Of a DNA stretch of 64,000 nt, positions 25,473 through 34,514 are shown one piece after another. Within the stretch, counting starts at the first letter, position 1. Each line of letters starts with the position of its first letter. The notes under the pieces were generated by a model. It did no database searches and was not told the origin of the DNA. It saw only the letters and a list, made by a program, of their open reading frames with translations. This DNA comes from UBA1563 sp041671545 (lineage in GTDB: Bacteria > Bacteroidota > Ignavibacteria > Ignavibacteriales > Ignavibacteriaceae), in the NCBI GenBank assembly GCA_041671545.1, contig JBAZBI010000001.1, positions 434,001 to 498,000 on the forward strand. Reading direction: 5' to 3'. The position numbers and the translations under genes are program-made.

Positions 25473-27164
25473 ATGAGCGAACAACACAACACTGAACTAT
25501 CATCTGAATCAACCAAGAAAAAGAATTTCATCTACGAAATTATTGACGAAAATTTACAAACAAATAAATGGAACGGTAACGTTCACACCCGCTTTCCACC
25601 GGAACCAAACGGCTATCTTCACATCGGACATGCAAAATCAATTTGTTTGAATTACGGAATTGCAAGAGATTTCAACGGTCAATTCAATCTTCGCTTTGAT
25701 GATACAAATCCAAGTAAGGAAGAGCAGGAATATGTTGATTCGATTATTGAAGATGTAAAATGGCTCGGCGCTGAGTTTGAAGATAAATTGTTTTTTGCTT
25801 CAGATTATTTCGAGCAGATGTACCAGTTTGCCGTTGCATTGATCAAAAAAGGAAAAGCATACGTTTGTGATTTGAATGCCGACGAAATTCGGGCAACACG
25901 CGGAACCTTGACAGAACCGGGGAAAGACAGTGTTGATCGAACCCGAAGTGTTGAAGAAAATCTCGATTTATTTGAGCGCATGCGTAAGGGTGAATTTAAT
26001 AATGGAGAGAAGACTCTCCGCGCGAAAATTGATATGGCATCACCCAACATTAATATGCGCGATCCGATTATGTATCGCATCGTTCACGAAGATCATCAAC
26101 GACAAGGAAACAAGTGGTGCATCTACCCAACTTACGATTGGGCACATGGATTAGAAGATTCGCTTGAAAAAATTACCCACTCAATTTGCACTTTGGAATT
26201 TGAAAACCACCGCCCTCTTTATGATTGGTTCCTAAGTGAACTTGGAATTTATCATCCGCAGCAGATTGAGTTTGCAAGACTGAATTTAAATTACACGGTG
26301 ATGAGCAAACGAAAGCTGCTTCAACTTGTAAAAGAAAATTATGTCGATGGCTGGGATGACCCGCGAATGCCAACGATTTCCGGTTTAAGAAGAAGAGGTT
26401 ATACTCCCGAAGCATTAAGAGATTTCGCCGAGACTGTCGGCGTAGCAAAAAGGGATGCAATGACGGACATTTCTCTGCTCGAATTTTCTATAAGAAATGA
26501 TTTGAATAAAAGAGCAAATCGTGCCATGGCTGTTCTTCGCCCTTTGAAAGTTGTTTTAACTAACTATCCGGAAAATCAAGTTGAAGAGTTAGAAGCAGTA
26601 AACAATCCCGAAGATGCAGAAATGGGTAAAAGGATTATTCCCTTCTCGCGTGAACTTTACATTGAGCAGACTGACTTTATGGAAAATCCACCGAAAGGAT
26701 TTCACCGCCTTGTGCCCGGAGGTGAAGTACGTTTGCGTTATGCCTACATCATCAAATGCGATGAAGTAATTAAAAATGAAAATGGTGAAGTTGTAGAGTT
26801 ACGCTGTTCATTCGATCAAGAGACAAAAAGCGGAACCGGGACAAGTACAAAAAAAGTAAAAGGAACAATTCACTGGGTTTCTGCAGCTCAAGCAGTTCCG
26901 GTTGAGGTACGATTATATGATCGACTTTTTACAATCGAAAATCCCGCAGCAGATGAAAACTGGTTGACCTTCTTAAATCCACATTCACTAGAAATAATCT
27001 CAGATGCGCTTGTAGAGCCATCGTTAAACAAAGCTAAAGTTGGTGAGCATATTCAATTTGAAAGAAATGGATATTTCTGTGTTGATTCGAAATTCTCAAA
27101 CGAAAATAAATTAGTTTTTAATAGAACGGTTACCTTGAAAGATAGTTGGAATTCAAAAAAATAA
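25473..27164 (+). CDS. glnS: glutaminyl-tRNA synthetase
   Basis: A 563-residue class I synthetase that charges tRNA-Gln directly. It has PPEPNGYLHIGHAKS with HIGH at 50-53, LRFDDTNPSKEE, and MSKRK at 277-281. The C-terminal anticodon-binding beta barrels are present (DFMENPPKGFHRLVPGGEVRLRYAY). Its presence means the cell need not rely only on the GatCAB amidotransferase route for Gln-tRNA. glnS is patchily spread in bacteria and often transferred; nothing in its codon use stands out here. It follows the deaD terminator, so it is a separate unit. Confidence 0.95.
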   Translation: MSEQHNTELSSESTKKKNFIYEIIDENLQTNKWNGNVHTRFPPEPNGYLHIGHAKSICLNYGIARDFNGQFNLRFDDTNPSKEEQEYVDSIIEDVKWLGAEFEDKLFFASDYFEQMYQFAVALIKKGKAYVCDLNADEIRATRGTLTEPGKDSVDRTRSVEENLDLFERMRKGEFNNGEKTLRAKIDMASPNINMRDPIMYRIVHEDHQRQGNKWCIYPTYDWAHGLEDSLEKITHSICTLEFENHRPLYDWFLSELGIYHPQQIEFARLNLNYTVMSKRKLLQLVKENYVDGWDDPRMPTISGLRRRGYTPEALRDFAETVGVAKRDAMTDISLLEFSIRNDLNKRANRAMAVLRPLKVVLTNYPENQVEELEAVNNPEDAEMGKRIIPFSRELYIEQTDFMENPPKGFHRLVPGGEVRLRYAYIIKCDEVIKNENGEVVELRCSFDQETKSGTGTSTKKVKGTIHWVSAAQAVPVEVRLYDRLFTIENPAADENWLTFLNPHSLEIISDALVEPSLNKAKVGEHIQFERNGYFCVDSKFSNENKLVFNRTVTLKDSWNSKK

Positions 27165-27195
27165 TTTTAAGACAAATAATTGAGCTCTCGTTCAA

Positions 27196-28218
27196 TCATT
27201 TTTTTCTTTCGCTTTTAGGTTTACCAATCAATGGTCCGTTATTTATCGTTTCAAAAGTTACTTGAACTTCATCCAGTGTTTCAACAAGTTGTTTCAGAAT
27301 GCTAAGAAATTGTCCCTGTTGTGTTACAAGAAAATCGGAGAACTTTTCCAGCTTAGGCAGTACTTCATTCAATGTGGTTATTGTTTTCTTTATCGGCTCA
27401 ATAATTTGCTTTCCATCCGGGTCAATCATTTTAACTACAAGTCCTTCCGGTTTACCATAGGCGGTTAAAACAGTATCCAACCGGTGTAATGAATGATTCA
27501 CTAATCCTGTCATAACTTTCAATGAATCGGAGATATGTACGGCATTTAACACCAACGACGCAAATGGACGCCTACCGGATTTATCAGGCGCTGAGATACT
27601 TTCAAAATCAGCATTCAAATTATCGGTAATTTTTTTCATTCCTTCAGCTGCGTCCGCCATATTTACAAGCGCACGGAAGAAAGCTCCTTTATCAACGTTG
27701 TTGTCTTTGTTGATATTTTCTGAGAAAGCAGCAAGGTTATAAATAACAGTGTTAAGCGGATCGCCCGTTTTTTTTACCATGTTTTTCGCAAGCAATTTTT
27801 CACCTTCGGGAATATCGATGGCGGGAACTAAACCTCCATCAGGCAAAAGTGATAAATTTTCCGGTCCTTGCAGAAACTCAATTGTACTTGTTGAAGTTAT
27901 AGGATTGATACTTTTGAATAACGCTGAATTGCGAACAATTTTGTTTCTGAATTCTTCATAAACCTTAAAATCAGCAAGGATATAATTGTCATCAGTTAAT
28001 ACAAAATCAGTGATCACACCAATTTTAAAACCTTTAAAATATACCGGGGTTGAAGCCGATAATCCTGCCGCATCGCCAAACTTTGCTTTAAATAAAAATT
28101 TTTTTTCTAACGCTTTACTGTTGTAAATCAAATACCCAGTAGAGACTGTTATTATTATGAGCGCAAAAATTAGGAACGAACCCACAATTTTTTCCGAATA
28201 ACGCATTTTAAATTTCAT
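27196..28218 (-). CDS. mlaD: MlaD/MCE-domain lipid-binding protein
   Basis: A 340-residue periplasmic protein tethered by one N-terminal transmembrane helix (about residues 10-32, VGSFLIFALIIITVSTGYLI). The MCE domain follows (KFGDAAGLSASTPVYFKGFKIGVI), then a long helical C-terminal region. MCE proteins bind lipid tails and form rings between inner and outer membrane. It is the third gene of an MlaE-ATPase-MlaD operon, starting three bases after the ATPase stop. The long helical C-terminus is more like that of Mce/PqiB-type proteins than of short E. coli MlaD. Confidence 0.85.
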   Translation of the reverse strand: MKFKMRYSEKIVGSFLIFALIIITVSTGYLIYNSKALEKKFLFKAKFGDAAGLSASTPVYFKGFKIGVITDFVLTDDNYILADFKVYEEFRNKIVRNSALFKSINPITSTSTIEFLQGPENLSLLPDGGLVPAIDIPEGEKLLAKNMVKKTGDPLNTVIYNLAAFSENINKDNNVDKGAFFRALVNMADAAEGMKKITDNLNADFESISAPDKSGRRPFASLVLNAVHISDSLKVMTGLVNHSLHRLDTVLTAYGKPEGLVVKMIDPDGKQIIEPIKKTITTLNEVLPKLEKFSDFLVTQQGQFLSILKQLVETLDEVQVTFETINNGPLIGKPKSERKK

Positions 28219-28221
28219 AAA

Positions 28222-28959
28222 TCACTCAGCAAATAATTTCAAAATTAAACCGGTAACAAAATCAGAGTTTGAATTTTTCAACTCACCAAAGGAAGATGAT
28301 GAATAAAGTTTGCCCTCATTAAAAAGAATAACCTCATCGGCTAACTTGTACATTTGTGCATCAACCGTTTCACAAAATATCTGGATAATTTTTTCTTCTT
28401 TCAACTTTAAAATCATTTCAAAAATAGATCTTTGAACCTGCTGGCTGCAATTCATCAATGGATCATCATAAAAAATAATTTTGGGATCCACAATGTATGT
28501 CCGAATAAACAAAAGCGCTTTCCTTACGGAAATCGTTAATTTAGCAGGTCTTTCGCTTAAAATGGATTCTGACAGTCCAAAACCATTAAGATAAATTAAT
28601 ATCTTCTCCAATTTCTCCTCACGAGAAACATCGGGGAAATGGAAATCATAAGGAACCAATAGATTTTCAAGAACATTTAAGTTTGAAAGCAATCCACCGG
28701 ACTGAAAAACAAATCCAATCTGTTTGCGAATCACTCGCTCACTTTTTTGGAATGAAGTAAATACATTTCTTCCATTAAGTAGAACTGAACCGCTATCCGG
28801 ATTAAGTAATCCGGCTAAAATTTTTAATACGATTGAATTTTCTTCATTCCGGTTAGAAATAATTCCGTAAAGAGGTTTTTCAAACGTAAAGGAAAAATCG
28901 CTCAGAATTGGATTTTCTTTTTTATAACAAACATGCTGTGCTTCTAATTTTTCCATCAT
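28222..28959 (-). CDS. MlaF-like ABC ATPase with degenerate active site
   Basis: A 245-residue protein that aligns along its whole length with MlaF-type ABC ATPases. The Q loop VFQSGGLLSNLNVLENL is well kept (Q86). The catalytic motifs are not. The Walker A position reads SNRNEENS (35-42) with no P-loop glycines or lysine. The signature LSGG is LTIS (141-144). Walker B ends DD (165-166) in place of DE. The H loop has no His (FCETVD). It lies between MlaE and MlaD, overlapping MlaE by four bases. The frame is intact, so it is probably a selected pseudo-ATPase, either structural or working with another active ATPase. Confidence 0.8.
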   Translation of the reverse strand: MMEKLEAQHVCYKKENPILSDFSFTFEKPLYGIISNRNEENSIVLKILAGLLNPDSGSVLLNGRNVFTSFQKSERVIRKQIGFVFQSGGLLSNLNVLENLLVPYDFHFPDVSREEKLEKILIYLNGFGLSESILSERPAKLTISVRKALLFIRTYIVDPKIIFYDDPLMNCSQQVQRSIFEMILKLKEEKIIQIFCETVDAQMYKLADEVILFNEGKLYSSSSFGELKNSNSDFVTGLILKLFAE

Positions 28960-29747
28960 ACCAAATATACTACTGCCGTTATGATAATATCAAAAATAAT
29001 TACCCAAGTAAGAGAAAGAACAACTCCTTTGATCGTGCGCTGCGGAACCTCCGTTGAAGCAAAGTTCACTTGCAGCCCCTGGTAGCTTGAAACAACGGCA
29101 ATAACGAATCCAAAAAAGAGAGATTTGATAAAACTTGAGAGAATATCTTGTATTGCTATTTCTGAAAATAATTTGTAGAGAAATTCAGAAACGGGTATTG
29201 AGGTAAAAAGATTTGCCGTCATCCAGGTGCCCGCCAAAGCAGCCGCATTAAAGTAAATATTCAACGCAACCATAGAGAGAACAACTCCCAATACCCTTGG
29301 AACAACCAGGTATAGGACAGGCGAGATCCCAAATGAAACCAGCGATTCGACTTCATGGTTAACAACCATATTTCCAAGTTCCGCAGCAATGGCTGTTCCG
29401 GAGCGAGCGATAATAATAAATGCTGTAAGTAATCCTCCAAGTTCCCGAATAATGACAATAACAATGATCGTGTAGAGAAGTTTACTTCTGCCAAAATCGG
29501 GGAGGATAACATTTCCCTCAAGGATAATTATTCCACCAACGGCAACAGCCATAAAAACTATCAACATCAAGGCTTCAAAACCAGTGAAGAGAATTTGTCT
29601 GATTAAAATAAGGTGGGTGATTTTTCGTTGAAGTACAAAGTGTTTCAGCTCATAAATAATTTCAAATACGAATGAGACTACGGCAATCGTCTTCGTGAAA
29701 AGTAAAATTACTTGTCTTCCTATCGCAATAGAAATTTTTTGCACCAT
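28956..29747 (-). CDS. mlaE: MlaE family ABC lipid transporter permease
   Basis: A 263-residue inner-membrane permease with about five to six hydrophobic segments. It carries the MlaE family mark: ELGGLLTAFIIIARSGTAIAAELGNM followed by HEVESLVSFGISPVLYLVVPR. MlaE dimers move phospholipid between the inner membrane and the MCE ring. It is the first gene of the operon. The partner ATPase encoded next has lost its catalytic residues, which raises the question of what powers this transporter. Confidence 0.88.
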   Translation of the reverse strand: MVQKISIAIGRQVILLFTKTIAVVSFVFEIIYELKHFVLQRKITHLILIRQILFTGFEALMLIVFMAVAVGGIIILEGNVILPDFGRSKLLYTIIVIVIIRELGGLLTAFIIIARSGTAIAAELGNMVVNHEVESLVSFGISPVLYLVVPRVLGVVLSMVALNIYFNAAALAGTWMTANLFTSIPVSEFLYKLFSEIAIQDILSSFIKSLFFGFVIAVVSSYQGLQVNFASTEVPQRTIKGVVLSLTWVIIFDIIITAVVYLV

Positions 29748-29898
29748 TCTCCTCTTTATTTAGGCTGACATTGAGACACTTAGATCTAATTTAATTACAA
29801 CTTGAAACTTTGCCGAAAATATTCTCTACTAAAAGTTTTAACATTTTTCGTTGCCTAAATCTATAAAAATAAATGATGTTATTCACCTGGAACAAAAA

Positions 29899-31977
29899 TT
29901 ATTTTTTTTCCACGTTCAAAGCTTTTTTTGCTGCATCAAGTAAGAATTTCTCGCTTACCGGCGAACCGGTTGCATGTTTCATCCATACATCGGGAGAAAC
30001 GCTGCCAAAGGTTGCCATTCTCTCAAATTCTTTTCCAAGATTTCCAGTCTGTTTTATATGTTCATCAATTTGGAAAGAAATAATATGACCAAGCGGATAA
30101 TCCGGTAAATAAAGGAATGAATCGATCATGTGAGAATAAATACCGAGCAGCACCACATCTTTTATTTTGAAAACCGGGGCGTAAAATTTATTCCAAATAT
30201 TTTTTGAGATAGTTAGAACTGCTTCCTTCAACTGCTCTGCATTCGCATCCGGATGGTCGTACATCCAATGCCATGCTTCAATATCAACTAGCGAAACGCC
30301 CGCAATTTCATAAACCGCCCAAAAATCTTGAAGAGCATGTAAAGCTTCCGCATTTTCGTCTTCCGATTGTAAACCCAATAACGCTAAATCCCTGCTTTGA
30401 AAAAGAAATGCAAACGCTTCAGTGAAAGCAGTGTTCGGAACACCTTGCAGCATGAAATGATCGATCGAATTAAGTGAAAAAGTTTGCTCAACATTATGTC
30501 CCATTTCGTGAATGGCAATATTGTACCCTTTGTAATTCATTCCCGATTTATCAACGCGTGTGCGAAGATGAGCTTTCTCGGAACGCATTCCGGCGCCCCA
30601 TGCATGACCGGAACCACGTGCTGGATCAACTTCAATATTGTTTGCCAGAAATTTCGCTTTCTCTTTTGTAAATCCGAGTTTAACTAAAAGATTGGGAATA
30701 TCTTTTTGAAATGCTTGCGGAGTCGGATATTTTTTTGCAACAATTTTATCTAAGTCGGCTTCAGAATATTTACTCTTTGGTTTGAATCCGTTATACCAAA
30801 TATCAAACGGTTCAAGCGGTCTGCCTAATCTTTTTTCAATCAGCTGAGCAGTCTCTTTTACAAGCGGAGAGGACAAAACCGATTCCAGAATTTCCCTTAC
30901 ACGAGCTTCAGGCATCTCACGGTTTTCATTAAATTTTCTTTCGATCATTGTTTTTGCTGTTGGTGAATAAGGATCAGCTAGTTTTGAAGCCTTGAAATCA
31001 TCCAACAACATTTGATAGCGAGTGTTCGGTTCAGCTTTTTCCGAAAAACTTTTGCCGACTTTTTGATTTTCTGTGTAATCTTTTATCGAAGATATTTTTA
31101 CTTCATTAGTGAACGGATTCCAATCGATCGATGGATTATCGATCACGATTTCAGGAATTGACTGCGTAACAATTCTTTCCATAACTTTTTGAATAATTCT
31201 TTGTTTCTCTAATCCGACTTTTTCCAGAGGATAATTTGCTTTCAATTCATCGCGTAAATTCCAGTGAGAAAGCAAACGCATTTTTTCGGGAAAAAGCCGT
31301 TCTCCTTTTTCATTTAATACGTGATGCATCCAAACGTTATAACCGGCAATATATGCAGACGATTTTGCAGAAGCTTCACCGATTGCCAAATTAACTTCAG
31401 CGGGAATTCTTTTTGCAAAGCGATGAGCCAACCGCGTTTCCGCCCAGTCTTTGCGCGTCCATAACTCTCCTTCCGATAAACGATCTTCCAAAATTGTTAA
31501 CGGAAAATTGAGGAGGACAACAAACGCAATTTTGTTTTGAAAGAAATCATCATTGATGTGAGCGGAAGGATCGTAGCCGGCAAATATTTCATCAACTGGA
31601 AGAATAGGACCCAACTCCAAATCAGCTTGACGCTTGTAATTTAAACTCAATTTATTTAAATGACCATCTGTTTGTTCTATAAGAAATTCGAATCTCTCAA
31701 AAAGTTGGCCATGCGTTTCAGCAGTACTGGCATAATTATCTAGAATAAAATCATCGAAATCTTTTTGAGTGCCGTCGCTATCCCGCCAAAAATTTGAAAC
31801 CTGAGTAATCCCTTTTTCAATTTTTGATCTTTGAGAATCACCATATTTTTGAGTTAATTGTTCTGACAACTTTTGCGTTGATTTGTCAATCCAACTTGGT
31901 TTTAATGATTGAGCTTTCATAAAAGTTATTCCAAACAAAATAATAAAAAGAATAGTGGTTGGGAGAACATTTTTCAT
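29899..31977 (-). CDS. secreted zinc metallopeptidase (HExxH gluzincin-like)
   Basis: A 692-residue protein with an N-terminal signal peptide (TTILFIILFGITFMKAQS). The zinc motif is AIHEMGHNVEQ near residue 488, with a downstream TEAFAFLFQSRD that supplies the third ligand Glu. The remainder is helical, in the style of M3/M32 peptidases that enclose a deep cleft. Another M3 enzyme lies at 39085-41187, but the two are not close copies. It probably degrades peptides in the periplasm. It stands alone, nine bases downstream of the MetX-like gene on the same strand, so they may be co-transcribed. Confidence 0.75.
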   Translation of the reverse strand: MKNVLPTTILFIILFGITFMKAQSLKPSWIDKSTQKLSEQLTQKYGDSQRSKIEKGITQVSNFWRDSDGTQKDFDDFILDNYASTAETHGQLFERFEFLIEQTDGHLNKLSLNYKRQADLELGPILPVDEIFAGYDPSAHINDDFFQNKIAFVVLLNFPLTILEDRLSEGELWTRKDWAETRLAHRFAKRIPAEVNLAIGEASAKSSAYIAGYNVWMHHVLNEKGERLFPEKMRLLSHWNLRDELKANYPLEKVGLEKQRIIQKVMERIVTQSIPEIVIDNPSIDWNPFTNEVKISSIKDYTENQKVGKSFSEKAEPNTRYQMLLDDFKASKLADPYSPTAKTMIERKFNENREMPEARVREILESVLSSPLVKETAQLIEKRLGRPLEPFDIWYNGFKPKSKYSEADLDKIVAKKYPTPQAFQKDIPNLLVKLGFTKEKAKFLANNIEVDPARGSGHAWGAGMRSEKAHLRTRVDKSGMNYKGYNIAIHEMGHNVEQTFSLNSIDHFMLQGVPNTAFTEAFAFLFQSRDLALLGLQSEDENAEALHALQDFWAVYEIAGVSLVDIEAWHWMYDHPDANAEQLKEAVLTISKNIWNKFYAPVFKIKDVVLLGIYSHMIDSFLYLPDYPLGHIISFQIDEHIKQTGNLGKEFERMATFGSVSPDVWMKHATGSPVSEKFLLDAAKKALNVEKK

Positions 31978-31985
31978 ACAAATCC

Positions 31986-33002
31986 TTACGGTTTTTCTTT
32001 AAGAAATTTTTGAATTTCGGTTCTACACAATTCCATCTCGCAACCCACCGCTAAATGTCCGCAATCATTTTTTAAGAGCAGTGTTTTGGAGTTTGCAGCT
32101 ACCGCAAAATCTAACGCCGGCAGTGGATTCAATAGCAAATCCGTTTGAGAAACAATGATGAAAAGTTTTGCTTTAATATGTTTTGCGGTTTCTCCAAACG
32201 ATGAATTGTAATTCCGTGTAATATCATGAGTAAACATTGCTTCAAGTTGAGTTAAATAACATGCAGAAGTAAAAACTGGAGAAGTTCTTTCAAATTTTTT
32301 TTCAATTTCGGGAAATTTATCTGAAGGATAATTCCGGTTAGTATTAGCCGGTGTTCTTGCCAAAAGCTGAATAGTGATATTCAACTTCTTTATAATTTCA
32401 TTTTCCGGTTCTTGATATTTTTTCCCGGAAACGATTATCTCCTTCATCAGTGAAAAAATGATTTTCTCGTTGGATGTGACTTTTGGAGTGGCTGAATAAG
32501 GAATTGCTTTATCCATAAAATCGGGATACGCAACCACAAGCTCAAACGCCTGCATACTCCCCATCGAGCCGCCGATTACAGCGAAGAGGTGATCAATCTT
32601 AAGAACATTTTTCACCAACTTATACTCAGATTCGACCATATCACGAATTGTGATTTGCGGGAATGTGGTTTCGTCTGTGTAATTTGTGGGTGAAGTTGAT
32701 ACGCCGTTTCCGAGCGCATCAACGACAATAATAAAGTAATTGGAAGTATCGATCAATTTATCCGTACCGAGGAGACTGACTACATCTTTACTTACTCCGG
32801 CAAACCAGGTAGGAATAAGAATTGCGTTGGTACCATCGATATTAAGCGATCCGAATGTGCGGTAGCCGATTTTACAGTCATGAAGAATTTTTCCGCTTTC
32901 CAATTTTAGATCGCCAATCGAACCAAATTGCTGAATATTTTCTGCAAAATTCTGTTGAAGAAATAAAAAAAGAAAAACGAAAAATAATTTTCTTCTTAAC
33001 AT
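31986..33002 (-). CDS. secreted MetX-like alpha/beta hydrolase
   Basis: A 338-residue alpha/beta hydrolase. The pattern matches homoserine acetyltransferase-like proteins: ILIPTWFAG, DALGNGVSTSPTN, the nucleophile elbow GGSMGSMQ with Ser146, then an Asp in SQTDLLLNP and His in DCGHLAVGCE. Unlike true MetX it has a signal peptide (KLFFVFLFLFLQQNFA), which places it in the periplasm, away from homoserine and acetyl-CoA. A hydrolase or esterase role is more likely. It lies between ugd and the zinc peptidase. Confidence 0.75.
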   Translation of the reverse strand: MLRRKLFFVFLFLFLQQNFAENIQQFGSIGDLKLESGKILHDCKIGYRTFGSLNIDGTNAILIPTWFAGVSKDVVSLLGTDKLIDTSNYFIIVVDALGNGVSTSPTNYTDETTFPQITIRDMVESEYKLVKNVLKIDHLFAVIGGSMGSMQAFELVVAYPDFMDKAIPYSATPKVTSNEKIIFSLMKEIIVSGKKYQEPENEIIKKLNITIQLLARTPANTNRNYPSDKFPEIEKKFERTSPVFTSACYLTQLEAMFTHDITRNYNSSFGETAKHIKAKLFIIVSQTDLLLNPLPALDFAVAANSKTLLLKNDCGHLAVGCEMELCRTEIQKFLKEKP

Positions 33003-33003
33003 A

Positions 33004-34332
33004 TCAATCCTTCACGGCACTTCGCCCGATGCTGTAATATGTGTAATGTAGTTCTTTCATCCTCGATGGTTCAAAAATATTTCTTCCATCGAAAATTACT
33101 TTATTCTTCAACTTAGATGAAACCACAGTGAAGTCGGGATTCCTAAATTCATTCCACTCGGTAAAAATCATAAGAGCATCAGCGTTCTCAAGAGCTTCAT
33201 ATTCACTATTTGCATAAGTGATCCGGTCTTGCAAATAAAACTTTGCGGTTTCAGCGGAAACCGGATCGTGTGCAGAAACCGTTGCGCCGTGTTTCAATAA
33301 TTCATAAATAATTACTACTGAAGGGGCTTCGCGCATGTCGTCAGTGTTCGGTTTAAACGCCAATCCCCAAACGGCAAAATGTTTTCCTTTGATATCATTT
33401 TTGAAATGACTCAATACCTTATCAACCAGTACGAGTTTCTGCGATTTATTTACTTTATCGACTGCCTCTAATATTTTTAGCGGAGAATCATTTTCAGAAG
33501 AAGTTTTTATTAACGCATTTACATCTTTCGGAAAACAAGAACCACCGTAACCAATTCCCGGGAATAAAAATCTTTTGCCAATGCGGTTGTCAGTTCCCAT
33601 TCCGCGCCGGATCATATCAATGTTGGCGCCGACTTTTTCGCAGAAATTTGCGAGTTCATTCATGAATGTAATCCGCATCGCCAAATATGAATTTGCTGCA
33701 TATTTCGTAACCTCGGCGCTTGCGGTATCCATTGCTAAAATCGGGTTGCCCTGACGTACAAACGGTTCGTACAATTCTTTCATTCTTTGCATTGAATGTT
33801 CGTTGCTTGTACCGATAACAATTCTATCCGGTTTCAGAAAATCATCTACAGCAAAACCTTCACGTAAAAATTCGGGATTGGAAACAACATCAAAATTCTT
33901 AACTCCGGCTTTAGCAATCTGATCAGTCACTCTTTTAGCGGTTCCAACCGGAACAGTACTTTTGTTTACAATAATTTTAAAATCTTTATCATCATTTTCT
34001 TTTAATATTTTTCCTATCTCTTCAGCCACACCCAAAACATATTTCAGATCGGCTGAACCGTCATCATCTTGCGGAGTTGGAAGACAAAGAAAAATAATTT
34101 CCGAATTTAAGATTGCATCTTTTAGATCATCTGTAAAGGCTAATCTCTTTTTAGCAATATTTCTGTAGAAGATTGTTTCAAGCCCCGGTTCATAAATAGT
34201 AACTTCGGCATTTCTTAATTTCGTCAGTTTTTCTTGATGGTTATCAACACAAATAACATTGTTTCCCATTTCTGCAAAACAAGTGCCGGATACAAGTCCG
34301 ACATAACCGGTTCCCACAACAGCAAGATTCAT
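33004..34332 (-). CDS. ugd: UDP-glucose 6-dehydrogenase
   Basis: A 442-residue enzyme that oxidises UDP-glucose to UDP-glucuronate with NAD, for capsule or lipopolysaccharide sugars. It begins with the Rossmann motif VVGTGYVGL (residues 4-12). The catalytic Cys lies in GYGGSCFPKD near residue 265. The C-terminal nucleotide-sugar domain (VWGLAFKPNTDDMREAPS) is complete. It is divergently transcribed from sucD. No glycosyltransferase cluster is adjacent in this window. Confidence 0.93.
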   Translation of the reverse strand: MNLAVVGTGYVGLVSGTCFAEMGNNVICVDNHQEKLTKLRNAEVTIYEPGLETIFYRNIAKKRLAFTDDLKDAILNSEIIFLCLPTPQDDDGSADLKYVLGVAEEIGKILKENDDKDFKIIVNKSTVPVGTAKRVTDQIAKAGVKNFDVVSNPEFLREGFAVDDFLKPDRIVIGTSNEHSMQRMKELYEPFVRQGNPILAMDTASAEVTKYAANSYLAMRITFMNELANFCEKVGANIDMIRRGMGTDNRIGKRFLFPGIGYGGSCFPKDVNALIKTSSENDSPLKILEAVDKVNKSQKLVLVDKVLSHFKNDIKGKHFAVWGLAFKPNTDDMREAPSVVIIYELLKHGATVSAHDPVSAETAKFYLQDRITYANSEYEALENADALMIFTEWNEFRNPDFTVVSSKLKNKVIFDGRNIFEPSRMKELHYTYYSIGRSAVKD

Positions 34333-34514
34333 TCAAACTCCTAAATTATTTTCAAGAATAATAACAACACTAACCAAAATTAACTATTTTTTATTCGATA
34401 CGGAAAAGTGGAGAGATTTTCGACTTCATTTTCAAAAGGATGAATGTTATTTCGTACAAATTCAGTAATTTTAGCAAAAGAAAATCCTAATCTTAGCTAA
34501 CAAAGGAAATAATC

